64,000 bases of DNA, taken from the NCBI GenBank assembly GCA_032433765.1, contig JAVIAB010000046.1:61601388-61665387 (forward strand), read 5' to 3'. Positions within the stretch are counted from its first letter, which is position 1. Every line of letters starts with the position of its first letter. The translations under genes and the position numbers were made by a program. Of the stretch, positions 11,557-23,347 are shown piece by piece. The notes beneath the pieces are model-generated. The model saw nothing but the letters and a program-made list of their open reading frames with translations. It had not been told where the DNA came from and searched no databases. The DNA is from Megaustenia siamemsis (taxonomy: Eukaryota > Mollusca > Gastropoda > Stylommatophora > Ariophantidae).

Positions 11557-12178
11557 CATAAATAAACCTGCTGGTATAATATTACCATACATAACAGTAA
11601 AAGAAAGCAACAAGAAAGGTCTCAGTCTGAATAGTAAGAAAACAGAAGTAATGGTCACATCAATGAAACAATCACCAACATCATGCAGCATAAAAATAAA
11701 CAGGACAAATCTGAAACAAGTGCAATGTTTCAAATACTTTGGCACAATAATAACATCAGATGGAAGATGCACCACACAAATAACAAGCAGAATAGCTCAG
11801 GCCAAAATAGCATTTCAGAAAATTAAAAATATCTGATGCAACAAATCTATGTCAATAGAAATGAGAAAGAGAGTTCATCGGTGCTATACAGAAACAATTC
11901 TGATATGGAAGTGAATCATGGACAGTAGAAAAAGAAATGAAAACTAAATTAGAGGCCACAGAAATCGGATTTCACAGAAGAATGAACAGCTAAAAAAAGA
12001 AATCAGAAAATTCTCAAAGAGGCCAACAGAAAAAGGGAGCTCCTAAAAAACAGAAAGAAAAAGTCAACATTTTTCAGGCACTAATGAGAAGAGGAAAGTT
12101 GGAATACTTGGTTACCACTGGCAAAATACAAGGAAAGTGAGATCGTGGACGACAAAGAGAGGAAATACTATGATGTTA
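11557..12178 (+). mobile_element. Family D fragment, degenerate
   Basis: SCSIKINRTNLKQVQ, FGTIITSDGRCTTQ and a decayed C-terminus closely related to D1. It has several stops and is truncated before the tail. Confidence 0.75.
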
Positions 12179-12989
12179 TAGATAAATTTATTACTGTCCA
12201 AATGTTTAAGTTTATAAAGAAAATAAATCACTGCCATCAGTTTTTTCCAGCTATATCTGATTTGTCACTAAATTGTTTCCTCTGTTGCCAAATAAAAAAA
12301 AATAAAAAAAAAAAAAGGATATGAGAAGTGAAATTATATATCAGGCATGTAATAAGCATTTCTGCTCCAGCAGGAAAATAAATTGTCTTCTTGTAAGTTA
12401 TAATATGACTGATAAGTGATGCTGATGTTTTCTTAACCAGCAGGTTTCTTTCATTCATTACCTGTGTTGGGTTTGTGAATGAAAATGTGAAAGCGTGCAT
12501 GTTTGCCTGTGTGCAAGCATGTATATACCTTATTTAATCAACTATTATATTATATTTTTTTTATAACTTGTAAATATATATAACACATAATATGATTTCT
12601 TTAATTTCTTTTCAAATGAATTATGATATCCTCCCTTTCTAACATTAGATGTGTTGTTGAAAATTTGTTTGTATAACATAGAGGGCAATTTGACTATTAT
12701 AATTTGTTAATTTTACATGATTTTTTTTTAAATGTGCACTACTAACTTATTGAAAAAAAAAGAAAAGTTTCCCATTTTACTTTCATTAATTTATATAAAC
12801 ATGAATATTGCAAATGATTATATTAAATATTTTCATACATTTTTTTTCTTTCTTTGTAACTCTTTATGTTGTGTGTATTTAGGTCAGTGTTTAGTATTAG
12901 AAACAAATAAAGTAGGTCACATTATGAAGCAACCACATTCTAATTCCAAATTCATGAACACTAAGCAAAAGCTTTTGTTATTTTACATA
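12179..12989. other. AT-rich sequence, no feature seen
   Basis: It has poly-A and T runs and short open frames with no recognisable content. Confidence 0.5.
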
Positions 12990-13135
12990 TTTATTAAGGG
13001 CTGGAATTTTTTGTTACTTTAAATATTTATTAAGAGCTGGAATCTTTTGTTACTTTACGTATTTATTAACAGCTGGAATCTTTTGTTACTTTACATATTT
13101 ATTAACAGCTGGAATCTTTTGTTACTTTACATATT
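12990..13135. repeat. 36-bp minisatellite, about four copies
   Basis: The unit contains AGCTGGAATCTTTTGTTACT. More units at 14046-14120 and a decayed one near 14963-15005 show that two retroelement fragments (E1 and an RNase H fragment) interrupted one array. Confidence 0.85.
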
Positions 13136-14045
13136 TCTCTTTTAGAGATCTGTTATGTGCTGATGATGCTGCACTTGTCACGCAAAGTGAGGAAGAACTC
13201 CAGAGCATGGTACATCGCTTTGCGCATGCCTGTAGAAATTCGGTTTAACAATAAGTTTGCAGAAAACTAACATACCAGTCGAAGCAACACCTGAAATCTC
13301 TATCGACAACTACAAACTTGATATCATGTGGCAGTATAACTACCTGGGGTCCATTATCAGTGACACACTATCTTTAGATAGAGAAATTGACACTTGTATT
13401 GGTAAAGCTGCTACCACCTTTGCCCGTCTTTCAAGGCGTGTCTGGCAAAAGAGGCAAACTGACAATTAAAACACAAGCCACAGTGTACAATGCCTGCATA
13501 ATTAGTATCCTCCTGTATGGCAGCGAATCTTGGACAACCTATGTAAAGCAGGAGAGAAGGCTAAATGTACTCCATATGCGATGTCTACACCGTATTCTTG
13601 GTATCACCTGGAAGGATAAAGTGACAAACGTGGTGGTCCTGACTTGCACAGGCCTACTGAATATCTACACGCTGCTCAAACAACGTAGGTTACGCTGGCT
13701 TGGCCATGTACACCATATGAAAGATGGCCGTGTACCAAAAGATATACTCTACGGACAACTGGTATATGGTAAAAGAACCAGGGGGTGCCCAAAACTTTAA
13801 TTTGTAGATGTGTGTAAACGTGACATGAAGACTCTGAACATAAACCCTGCAGTATGGGAAGACATAGATGCAGACCGCAATCTCTGGAAACACACTCTAA
13901 AGGTTCACCTCAAAGAAGAAGCAGACAGATTCATAGAGAAAGAGAATACACGGCGAAAGACAAGAAAGGAAAAAATTACATTTCTAGGGGCGCCGAAAAA
14001 TCCATAGTCAACTATGACTGATGGAGGCTACTACTACTACTACTA
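13136..14045 (+). mobile_element. Retrotransposon E1, 3' half
   Basis: RDLLCADDAALVTQSEEEL, YNYLGSIISDTLS, YGSESWTTYVKQERRLN, RRLRWLGHVHHMKDGR and VCKRDMKTLNINP appear in order, with frameshifts at about 13245 and 13440-13470 and a stop near 13800. The 3' end is (CTA)n. It is 5' truncated and sits inside the 36-bp array. Confidence 0.85.
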
Positions 14046-14124
14046 AGAGCTGGAATCTTTTGTTACTTTACATATTTATTAACAGCTGTAATCTTTTGTT
14101 ACTTTACATATTTACATGTCATAG

Positions 14125-14960
14125 ATGGACCAGCATATGATATTGGTGAGCAGGGATGTTCATTCAATGACAGAGAATCCAGTGAAGAAAGGTTATGAGT
14201 GCAGTGCATCCTTTCCAGTAATCATTACTCTGGACAGAGAACACAGATGACTCAACCTCTGAGATAGAAGTGTAAGTCTTGATTTGTGAGAACTCTTCAG
14301 AGAGTGACAAAATAATTTACACTGACAGGTCTGTTATTTGACATGCACAGAGCTCATGGGTTTTCATGGCTCAAATTGGAGGTAGTACTGTAAAGGAAGA
14401 CGGCAGTGCTTTCACATTGACAACAAGTAGTTTGACTATGAAAGTTATGGCTGTTACCAAATCATTGGCATGCTTGAGACAGGGCTTATATGCATGTGTA
14501 TTTCCTGAGTGACTCAACTAGTAGGCTGAGGAAGATCACAATTGATTGGGCTCAATGGCAATGGTTAGAGTCTCTGAGAGGTCTAGTGTGACAAAAGTCT
14601 GCTTCAATTTCATGCTAGGACACACTGGTGTTAACAGATAATGAGCATACTGACAGGATTACCTGTTTGGCTGATGTTGAGTGTGGAAGGCTAATGAACC
14701 TTGCTGACATTATGAAAGCCCTCAAGGACACTGAATGAAAAACCGATTTAAAAAATGACTCTGAATCCACAACTATCAACAGACTGTACAAACATCATGT
14801 CAAGGTGGGAGCACTATACAGGAAGTCAAATAAAACTTGTCAAAAACACAATACAGTGCCATTAGTCACTACATCTTGAGGGATATACTTCAGAAGAGAT
14901 CTGAGCACTTATGAACTTGTCCGGTGTACGATGAGGATGACCTGTCAACTAAACTAAACT
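14125..14960 (+). mobile_element. I-clade-like retrotransposon, RNase H and C-terminal fragment
   Basis: Decayed RNase H domain: IIYTDRSV (normally YTDGSV), SSWVFMAQIGGSTVKEDGS, TSSLTMKVMAVTKSLA and LGHTGVN. These are followed by the C-terminal region with RLYKHHVKVGALYR. Many stops. The RNase H domain places it in the I/Jockey group rather than with RTE-like families. Confidence 0.7.
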
Positions 14961-15096
14961 AATTAACATTTGCTATCTTTTGTTACTTTACACATTTATT
15001 TACACTTGTTATTACCTTTAATTTTACAGATTCATTTTGTCTGCATATATTTTAAACATGAGGAAATAGCGTACATTGATAAAAACTGAAACATAC

Positions 15097-15246
15097 TTTC
15101 CAAATCAAAGTCAGTGAAACGTAAGGCTATTTGGAGCTGAGAACCAGGACTGATGGTGTAGGCACAGTTGAGATTGTTAGGATATTTGTTTGGATAGCCT
15201 GGTGATACCAGTACACCTGAAGCCTCTGTGAAGAACCCACCACACT
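15097..15246 (-). CDS. CUB gene exon 7: first half of CUB domain d
   Basis: 150 nt, phase 1 in and out. It has a strong pyrimidine-rich acceptor (TTTCCTTGTTCCACAG) and donor GTATGT. It encodes ECGGFF, SPGYPNKYPNN, LNCAYTI and FTDFDLE. Cys 1 and Cys 2 are present. The tryptophan usual after Cys 2 is replaced by Tyr. Confidence 0.87.
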
Positions 15247-15752
15247 CTGTGGAACAAGGAAACAAGACTTCTCATATCACATCACACATAAGATCTTTAC
15301 ATTTGAAACTGTGGTACAATGTGTCTACCACATCAGGCACAACTGTCAACCTTTCATTATGTTCAATTATATGTAACTGTCTAATTTTCTTAAATTAAAG
15401 CCTATAATACAATATGTAAATGTAAAGGGTTAATTCTGTCAGAACAAATCAATATTAGTAATAAACAAATGAACTTTTCTGTATTATTCAACACTTGTCA
15501 TCAATCTACATTTTGTTGTGTACAATTTAAAGAAAATAATACACAGAAGTTCATCTTGAAATATAAACACAGGTCAGACAAATATAAGTGTAAGTTAGTA
15601 ATAAACAGACACTTGCACACAGTGGCACTTAGACAAAAATGCCTGTGTGTGCACACATACACAACAAGGAAATTGTATGTCACTTCAACTAAAAAAAAAC
15701 CAAATCAACATCATCAGAAAGAGCTTGTAACATACCTCACTATAAGTTCCAT

Positions 15753-15836
15753 AACAGAAATGATAAATAACTGGCGAGATTGAAAGTTGTGGAGAGACAT
15801 GATCACTTATGCCAGCAGGCATGGTACTTGATGATG
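15753..15836 (+). mobile_element. 84-bp family D sliver with target duplication
   Basis: It is the last 84 bp of a D-type element, ending GTACTTGATGATG, between exact repeats ATAAGTTCCAT (15742-15752 and 15837-15847). The stretch 15247-15741 shows nothing else. Confidence 0.85.
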
Positions 15837-15849
15837 ATAAGTTCCATTC

Positions 15850-16830
15850 TGGGCAAACTTTTCAATCTCAGACAAAACTTACTGTCCTTGACTCTCTTAT
15901 TGCAGTCCTTCTTTGTGTCTCTTGAGCTCAACATCATTCTCCTGTTGATTCCCATTTGAGAGTTTGCTCTGTTGTTCTCTGGTTATATATTCTCTTCACA
16001 TGCCCACCTTATCTTAATTACATATGAGATTGTTGGCTGCATGCACATTTCCCTTATCTTTGCATCAGTCATGACTCCATGATCTATGAAAAAGCTGGTC
16101 ACCAACATCATATTCCTCATCAATGGGTAGAGGGAATCTATTTATTTTACTTATTTGAAATGATTCCATTTTATGCAAGGCATTTTCATGAGACAATTGT
16201 TTTAGAATGCATCTAGTTTATTCTCAATAGATCAATAGTTTATTCTTTATTTCTTGCATTGTTTTCCAACTCTTATAATCAAGGATGGATAATACATTTG
16301 AGTTGATTATTGTTAGCTTTGTTTTCATGTTTAGGATTTTTTTACTTCCATATATTTTCAAGGTCTCTGAGAGTCACTGCTGCCTATGTTATTCTTGTTT
16401 CAATTTCAATTAAAAAAAAAAAAAAAATCTTCTCTTAATATATGCATCTTCCAAAATATACAAAGTGATCAACTTCTTCCACTTATTTTCCTTTAAGGTG
16501 TACTTTTTCTTCCTGAGTAATTAGCTTTCTCTTGTCTTTTTTTGGTTGATCTCAGATCCTCATCTGCAAAGCATTGAAGGCAGGGTCATCAATTTTTTTT
16601 GTTGTATTGTGTTCACATTGCTACTAATATCAAAGTGATGTCTACTTTTGTTACTTCTCTTATTAGTGGTCTCCTTAATACTTCTCTAGGTCAGCTACTT
16701 TTTCTTTTGCTTTGCGTTTTTCACTTGAGGGCTTACTTTTTGTATCTCTCTTAGCTCTTCTCCTCACATGGCCCCAGCATATATGCCCACCTTCTTTTCT
16801 TGATTATATATTGATTTGTTGGTTTCATGG
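15850..16830 (-). mobile_element. Old B-like retrotransposon fragments
   Basis: The minus strand shows SNVLSILDY, SWKTMQEIKNKL, NKEI-like and EEVDHFVYFGR blocks. A second C-terminal block lies at about 16630-16830 (RRWAYMLGPCEEK, SRPREVLRRPLIRE). Both are heavily decayed; the order suggests at least two overlapping copies. A poly-A/T run interrupts near 16405. Confidence 0.6.
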
Positions 16831-17045
16831 TCGTCAACATATATTGCCTACTTTTATTTGAAGTGACAAAGAGGTATCTTACATATTATATGGAATTATT
16901 ATATATAATTTTGACAATGTTTAAGAATACAAAAAGTGTTTTAAAAATTACATCTTTAGTGCCAATCATTCAACTTCTCAAAATAATATTTTCTGAAGAT
17001 TATCAATGTTATACTCATCATCATCAGGTGCTATGCCAATAAAAT

Positions 17046-17139
17046 ATTGATTACATCAGAAATCTGTCCCAGTTGTTGTTATAGAAGTATTGATTACATG
17101 AGAAATGCTGAAAGTCTGTCCCAGTTCTTGTAATAATAT
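17046..17139. repeat. 52-bp minisatellite, left decayed units
   Basis: It matches the unit of 17494-17838 (TTGATTACATCAGAAGTGCT and CAGTTGTTGCTGTAATAAT). It is separated from the main array by a 354-bp insertion. Confidence 0.8.
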
Positions 17140-17493
17140 ACTTTTATTGATACTTTATTTACTTTTTATTATTCACGTTTCACTCTAGTTTCTAGCTCGT
17201 ATCATCTCTATACCTATGATTTTATATATCTCTACACTCATCCAACCTCCCCTCATGTAACACATCTCGCTTTTTTTTATATCACCATCCTATCTTTAAT
17301 CTCTCCATCCAACTCTCCCCTAACTTTGTCATCCAACATGTAGTTATAGGGATTTGTGCCTCATCCTTTGTTGTCATTGTCCCCGTATTCTGAAGGAGGC
17401 CACAAGCCGAAACGTCATTATTATGTTGTGTTCCTTCTTTGTAAAGCTGTCACCATACCTTGGAGTGTGTAGCACACCCCACTACTGGCTCTC
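17140..17493 (+). mobile_element. 354-bp insertion with hammerhead-like motif (Penelope/retrozyme-like)
   Basis: It is flanked by an exact 15-bp duplication TTCTTGTAATAATAT (17125-17139 and 17494-17508) inside the 52-bp array. At 17390-17416 it has CTGAAGGAGGCC followed by GCCGAAACGTC, with a GGC/GCC stem and CACAA loop. This resembles the conserved core found in terminal repeats of Penelope-like elements, some of which are hammerhead ribozymes. The core has A where an active hammerhead has U (CTGAAGG rather than CTGATGA), so self-cleavage is doubtful. It has no ORF. Strand is set by the motif. Confidence 0.6.
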
Positions 17494-17838
17494 TTCTTGT
17501 AATAATATTGATTACATCAGAAGTGCTGGAAATCTGTCACAGTTGTTGCTGTAATAATATTGATTACATCAGAAATGCTGGAAATCTGTCACAGTTGTTG
17601 CTGTAATAATATTGATTACATCAGAAGTGCTGGAAATCTTTCACAGTTGTTGCTGTAATAATATTGATTACATCAGAAGTGCTGGAAATCTGTCACAGTT
17701 GTTGCTGTAATAATATTGATTACATCAGAAGTGCTGGAAATCTGTCACAGTTGTTGCTGTAATAATATTGATTACATCAGAAGTGCTGGAAATCTTTCAC
17801 AGTTGTTGCTGTAATAATATTGATTACATCAGAAATGC
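17494..17838. repeat. 52-bp minisatellite, about 6.5 copies
   Basis: The unit includes TGATTACATCAGAAGTGCTG, then GAAATCTGTCACAGTTGTTG. The copies are near identical. Confidence 0.92.
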
Positions 17839-17944
17839 AAGAACTGAAACCAGGATATATGCTGCTGTAAACAATTTTGAAAACAAAATTGTAAAGACAT
17901 GTAATATCCGTCTCATATTACGATAGTGTGTGTGTGTGCATTTT

Positions 17945-18165
17945 AAAAAAAAGCTATCTCTACAGCATTAATCCCATTTCTGGGGTCTGCCAGAGGTACT
18001 TTTAGGACCGGAGAATAAAGGTCACATGTCCAATACATTTGGCATGAGGTATTCAGGTCTTAGTTTTTATTTCACCCCGACAGAAAAAAAAATCTTTTTG
18101 TCTCTACCATGATTAGAACTTGCATTCTCCTGGTTAGGACCTTGACAAGTTATGGACTCAAATAC
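17945..18165 (-). mobile_element. SINE-like dispersed repeat 2
   Basis: It shares TCTGGGGTCTG, GAATAAAGGT and an A-rich block before AATC(C/T)TTTTTG with a second copy split around 19527-20484. In minus sense AGTTCTAATCATGG is a weak B-box-like string, so a tRNA origin is only possible. Confidence 0.5.
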
Positions 18166-18250
18166 CCACTTTCATGTGAAGTAATTAGCATGTTTAAATG
18201 TCTTGAATAGGTGGATGACTTAGGTGCCCTGATCTCTTGATATTTGGATA

Positions 18251-18500
18251 TAAAGTAAAGTAAAGAGCCTAGTGATGCCAAGTGACGTATAGGGAATATG
18301 GTGTTAGTGACCATAATTTTTACAGACCTTCAGCACATGAATTTTGGGGTAATGTGGTCGGTATTACGCCCATACCGCTTTACTTTCCCAGAAAAAAAAT
18401 CCGGTACCAATTTAAGGCTGGGTGAACCTGGAAGCTGTCGAGCAGGATCAAACTGTCCTTTGTAGTCCAGTTCGCTAACCACTAAGCTATTGCAGCTCCC
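18251..18500 (-). mobile_element. tRNA-derived SINE 1, copy 1
   Basis: The minus strand begins GGGAGCTGCAATAGCTTAGT, with A box TAGCTTAGTGGTTAG and B-box-like AGTTTGATCCTG. The shared body and a TTTAC-type tail follow. It matches the copies at 56552-56809 and 45056-46119. Confidence 0.85.
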
Positions 18501-18674
18501 AGATTTGTGGAGTTAGACAAACAAAATTTTACACACTGGTCCTCCAAGCTTGTGAGTTAGGCATGAGGCCTTCAACCTTATTTTGTAACTCATTCGGTGG
18601 CGATTTCAGAAAAGAAAAATTCATTTGTTATTGAGATTCATCCAGAGTCAACTTTAGATAAGAAAAACTCATTT

Positions 18675-19009
18675 GTTAGTAAAGGTAAAGTATGAGACTT
18701 GAATCGGTGTCTTAGCACACGGGTTTTCACCCATATGTGCTTGGCCGTCTATCCAGGAGTGTTTGGAGACTTCTGGACAGTTTCACTTCAAGCACCAAAA
18801 CTCACAATGCGAGGTGGCATTCCTCACCTTCCCAGAGTACTATCCTGGTACTCACTTCTGCCAGTGGCTGGGTTGACCGCAGGGGTATTTTTTTTTTCCA
18901 ACCACGAGTACAACTCACACTGCTGCTTCCAGCAGGAATCAAACACAGGTTATCCAAATGTTGGTAACCCAGTTGGGTGGCTTTCCCAACTAGGCTACTG
19001 AGATTCCCC
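18675..19009 (-). mobile_element. tRNA-derived SINE 3
   Basis: The minus strand begins GGGGAATCTCAGTAGCCTAG. TAGCCTAGTTGG is a perfect RNA polymerase III A box and GTTTGATTCC a good B box. Body length is 335 bp. It is flanked by AACTCATTT at 18666-18674 and 19010-19018. Only one copy is seen in the window. Confidence 0.75.
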
Positions 19010-19129
19010 AACTCATTTATTATTGTGACTCACCTGACAGTGATTCAAGGTAACAAAAACTTAATTTTTTAAGGACATATATAGCAAATCAATTACAGAA
19101 TGAATTCAAGACTATTACAGAAATAAACA

Positions 19130-19345
19130 GATATGGCAACAAACAGTATCATTTATAATCAGCAAGACAGCATGGGCATATGTTAGCAGCCATGTGATGA
19201 AAAGAGACAAGATAATCACAAAGGAAGCCCTCAGTTAGGAAACAGCAGGAAAAAATATAAAGAGGACAATTTCAAGAGACATAGAGAAGAACAATGTCAA
19301 GAGATGCAGTGACAGCAAACATTGGCAAATATTTTATGAATGGTA
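19130..19345 (+). mobile_element. B-like retrotransposon 3' fragment
   Basis: WAYVSSHVMKRDKIITKEAL corresponds to the WSYVGHVMRRDNNRIAKQAL block of B1. It is decayed and lacks the tail. Confidence 0.6.
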
Positions 19346-19459
19346 AATATTCAAATCACAGATAGACAATTTGAAAGTATAAATAAAATATTGGTGTAAT
19401 AATTGATTTCAGTTTCTTCATATAATGAATGCACATATGTTTAATTCATGATTTTTAAA

Positions 19460-20650
19460 CACACACAAAAATAGCTGTCTTTAAAATATTTATTCCATAT
19501 CTGGGGTCTGTGGGAAGAGGCACTATTGGTTATTGGTTATGGAAGGCCTCGGTATCACTGCAAACGAATTAAAATCCATAATTGCTCAACCGTCTGTGCC
19601 AGTGGAATCATCCGAATTACTAACTCATCTCCCAAATAAAGAAAGATAACTGTAGTCCTCATCATAGTAGTCTCAGCACACACCAAAAGAAATAAGGCAA
19701 AACCGCACAGAAAGTGAACACAGCCAACTGTTCCCTGTCATACGATATCATCATTCATCGTAAACAATTGGAATATCGAAACATGATCACAATGGTTGAG
19801 ACACACACAGCTCACGGTGTGCACAGAGCACTTAACTCAGTAGCTCCTGCAACAAGCCGGACTTGGAATATGAGGAAACTGCAACAAGGAACACTTTTCA
19901 GACATAGCCTTCAATGGTTCCTGCCATCTATCCACCATATACTGGAATTTGACGTCCTCCCGAAAATGATGATCGTCATATTGAGAAAAAAAAATATATA
20001 GCGTTTGATGATATTAGGATATCGTTATTGACTGCAACCGAACATATAAATACACAGTTAGTCATCGAATTATCCCCGTCACACAACAAACAACAAACCG
20101 TATGGTTAGCGCACAACGAACGAAACATGGTACAAATTCCCCAAAGAGGAAAATCATAGGTTGACTTGACAGAGCAGTCCACATTAAATGTGTTTCAGCA
20201 TGTAAATAACTTGCGTCAAATAATACCAACGTCAGCCATTGAACAGCACTCAGTGTGATGTAAACCGCATGTCAACACTAGATGGTGAAGGTCGCTTTTA
20301 CAAACAATACTTGACTTGTCAAAAAGGAACATTGCTGTGTATACTCGTTAGCGCAGATTTTGTCACTTCGTCGGCCGCAGATTTGCTAAGTAGAACATCA
20401 TTTTGATTTCAACACAGAAAATTACATCAGAGAGTCGAAATTAATCAAACCACAGATACAATTTGCTGCAGCGATCGAGAGAATGGAAGAGGGACTATAT
20501 GACTGAAGAATAAAGGTTCCTAGCCTAGTGCAGTCACCACAAGGTACTGAGGTCAAAGTTTTATTTCTTTCCCAATTAAAAAAATCCTTTTTGACCCTTC
20601 CATGACATCCTATGTTATCCTTTTTGGCAGCATAACAAGTTATCCATTAC
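19460..20650 (-). mobile_element. SINE-like repeat 2, second copy, split by the X1 insertion
   Basis: The left piece 19460-19526 and right piece from about 20485 align in order with 17945-18165 once 19527-20484 is removed. The sequence at the joins is GGAAGAGGCACTAT against GGAAGAGGGACTAT. Confidence 0.5.
19527..20484. mobile_element. Unclassified element X1 (about 0.96 kb)
   Basis: About 580 bp (from TTGGTTATGGAAGGCC to about 20110) is homologous to X2 at 33453-34065; the right third has no partner here. An imperfect duplication (13 of 14) surrounds it. There is no convincing ORF and no terminal inverted repeat. Confidence 0.6.
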
Positions 20651-21036
20651 CCCTAAATTATGATACCATAGTAAAAATTACAGCATCAAAAAACACTTTC
20701 TTCAAAATGTGATAGTTTGCCGTGTTGAAATACGCCCTAACTTTTCTAATTACTACTTCCAGTGACCCCTGAGTTTTCTCTATAGATATAGAAGATATGC
20801 AGAAAATACTTTTTTTCATATATTTCAGTGCTCCTAATGTTACAATTATGTTGTAGAAATGTGTACTGCAGAAGGTAATGATGCACATCACAGGTAGGTA
20901 TCATAATGTAGTTTGAGCCACTAGCTATCTATTATTTTATTTTAATTAATTAAACATTTATATATAAAAATAAAGAGGCTCTTTCAAAAATTGTTTCATA
21001 TTTATGCAGGAGATTACAAGGGATTACAAAACTTAC
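20651..21036. other. Intron sequence, no feature seen
   Basis: AT-rich; no similarity recognised. Confidence 0.5.
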
Positions 21037-21196
21037 TAGAGTCCCATCCAGCAGAGAATCCATTTCCATTGGTTGTTGCATCAGACTGGAAGACAACCAG
21101 TAATCTGTTGGATGAGGATTTTTGTGCTGGAGGTTCTATATTATGACACCAACGTCCCAGACTGGACAGAGTGCCATTGGGAAAGGCATCAAACAC
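21037..21196 (-). CDS. CUB gene exon 6: second half of CUB domain c
   Basis: 160 nt, phase 0 in, phase 1 out. The acceptor ends CATGCCTTAG and the donor is GTAAGT. It encodes VFDAFPNG, SLGRWCHN (Cys 4), LLVVFQSDA (Asp of the Ca2+ site) and GFSAGW. It completes a four-cysteine, Ca2+-competent CUB domain with 24333-24514. Confidence 0.86.
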
Positions 21197-21884
21197 CTAA
21201 GGCATGATATTTTAATATAAAATACAATTAAATTAAATTAAATTATATGTAATCGGTGAATATTATTAATGTTAACCATTTCCCCCTTAGTTTCTTGACC
21301 CTTAGATGATTGTACCTGAACTCCTTTGGAATAAAAGCCCAAATTTGGCCCCATCTTACCACCCACCAAAAAGAAATAAAAAGAATAACAAATTGCACAG
21401 AAAATAGTCTAACTTTATCTCCATTTATAATCATCATCTGTGAGATCTTCTAATGGATAACTTTGGTTGACAAAATCTTAATCTGTACTAATGTTCACCT
21501 ATAACCAACATTTCTTCTAATCTTTTTAATCAGTGAGAGTGGTGCTTGATAAAAAATATTTAAAATTCAAAACTATATTGCATGACATTCAAACTTGCAT
21601 GCCTTTTAATCCAGCATATGTTTTCATTAAAATGAACTTTTGCATTTTTTTTTATGTTCTTTTTATTTATCAAAATGAAACAAGGGGCTATCAGCAAGTT
21701 TCCAGACTGTATTTACCATGATTTAACCACTTGGCATATAAGCATGAAAATCTGACAGTCCATGCAGTTAAGTGTACTAAGTCTGTGTGTCATATGACAT
21801 CATGCTGCTTGCTCGGCTTCTTCCAGCTCTTTTCCAACACTGAGTATGGGCTGCTCAGTAATCATTATAATAGTTGACAAATTT
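21197..21884. other. Intron sequence, no feature seen
   Basis: Only short open frames; no similarity recognised. Confidence 0.5.
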
Positions 21885-22425
21885 AAGCAACATGTTTGCA
21901 TCAAATTTTGTATGAAGCTTGGCAAATCTACTATTAAGATTCTCAAAATGTTTCTTCAGGCTTCTGGTGAACATTCTTGAGGTCACGCGGGTCTTTGACT
22001 GGCACACACTTTTCAAGGCCAGTTGAGCATTCTTTCAAGATGATGAATGCTCAGGGCATCATGTCACTAGCAAATGTGGAAAATAAAATTGATGAGTTAA
22101 GTTAATTCATGAGGTCCATTACCAAATAATCTGGCATATCTCTCACATGGTTGGAATCATTCATGGGGTCTGTCAGGAGTTAATATCAGAAAGCCATCAC
22201 ACTGCTGTGAAGTTCATTCTCAGGCTCTTGACACTCTATTAAAAACAGAGGCAACTTGACATGTGCTTTAGAGTGGTGTGAGGTGGCACATTAAAACCTT
22301 CATCTCTAGGATGATCATGGGCAATAGGGCAATGAAAGTTGGATCTACAGGCATGATCTTGAAGTCAAAACAACAGCAGACACAATTGATTGAGCCAGTA
22401 GTACATAGTGCAAAAGTATGACAGA
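21885..22425 (+). pseudogene. Mariner-like transposase relic
   Basis: In three frames the sequence gives IKFCMKLGKSTIKILKMFLQ, then VFDWHTLFKAS, FFQDDECSGHHVTSK, IIWHISHMVGIIHGVCQELI, AVKFILRLLT, and FISRMIMGN with KSKQQQTQ. This is the ordered helix-turn-helix and early DDE region of mos1/SETMAR-type transposases, the enzymes that cut and paste TA-flanked mariner DNA. At least seven stops or shifts are present. No inverted terminal repeats were found, and the right side is cut by a D-type element. Confidence 0.75.
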
Positions 22426-23347
22426 TCATCAAGTACCAGGCCTGCTGGCGTAGGTGATCATGTCTCTCCACAACTTTCAATCATGGCAGTTATTTATCAT
22501 TTATGTTGTTGGCTTTCTGCCAAGCCATTCTCTTAAGCTGTCTGATATCTTTTCTCTTTGCTTCCCTCTATCTCTTCGTCTCTCAATTTTTCCAGTTGTT
22601 ACAATATATTCCAGCGGTTCTCTTCTCATTACATGGCCAAAAAATGATGATTGTTTCTTCCTAATATTGGAAATTAGCTGTCTTTTTACTTTGGTCTCTT
22701 TCAGAACGTTTTCATTACTTTTCTTAGTTGTCCATGGTATTCTCAACATTCTTCTGTAAAACCACATTTCTACAGACTCCAGTGATTTTCATGTCTGTTG
22801 TCCTATTATTCACATCCATATGTTAACACAGGCTCTACATAACATTTAAGAACTCTTTTTCTTGTTTCTATTGTCAAAAATGGATTGCATAGTATCTTCC
22901 TCATTTTTTAGAAAGCTGCTTTTGCCTGAGCCATTCTGCATCTCACCTCTGTTGTACATCTTCCATCTGAGGTTAACAAAGTTCCCAAATATTAAATTTA
23001 TTTACTTGTTTTAATATTGTTCCGCTTATCTTTATTTTGTCCTGAGGTGATGTATTTTTCTTTGTTACCATTACCTCTGGTTTTTTGCTATTAAGGCTGA
23101 GTCCTTTATTTTTGCTTTATTTCACTATAATGTCTAACATTTCTTGTAACTCATTTTCACATACACAGTAACAACATACAACCTTGCCTAACACCCCGTT
23201 TTATTTCTTGAAACATTCCCAATTGATTTTCAGTTTCTATGGCCGCTGTTTGTTGCCAGTGCATGTTCTTTATTATTCTTAGATTTTTGCTGTCTACGTT
23301 TATGCCTTCTAAAATTTTGATTATTTCTTGGTGTCTTACTTTGTCAA
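22426..23347 (-). mobile_element. Family D (second subfamily) fragment
   Basis: Minus frame WFYRRMLRIPWTTKKSNENV, FFGHVMRREPLEYIVTTGK; further in, TSDGRCTTE and RT blocks. Its tail GTACTTGATGATC is at 22426-22460. It is 5' truncated. Confidence 0.8.

Noticed and set aside
18699..19001. 100-codon plus-strand open frame
   Set aside because: It is antisense to a tRNA-derived SINE (18675-19009) and has no protein similarity that I recognise.
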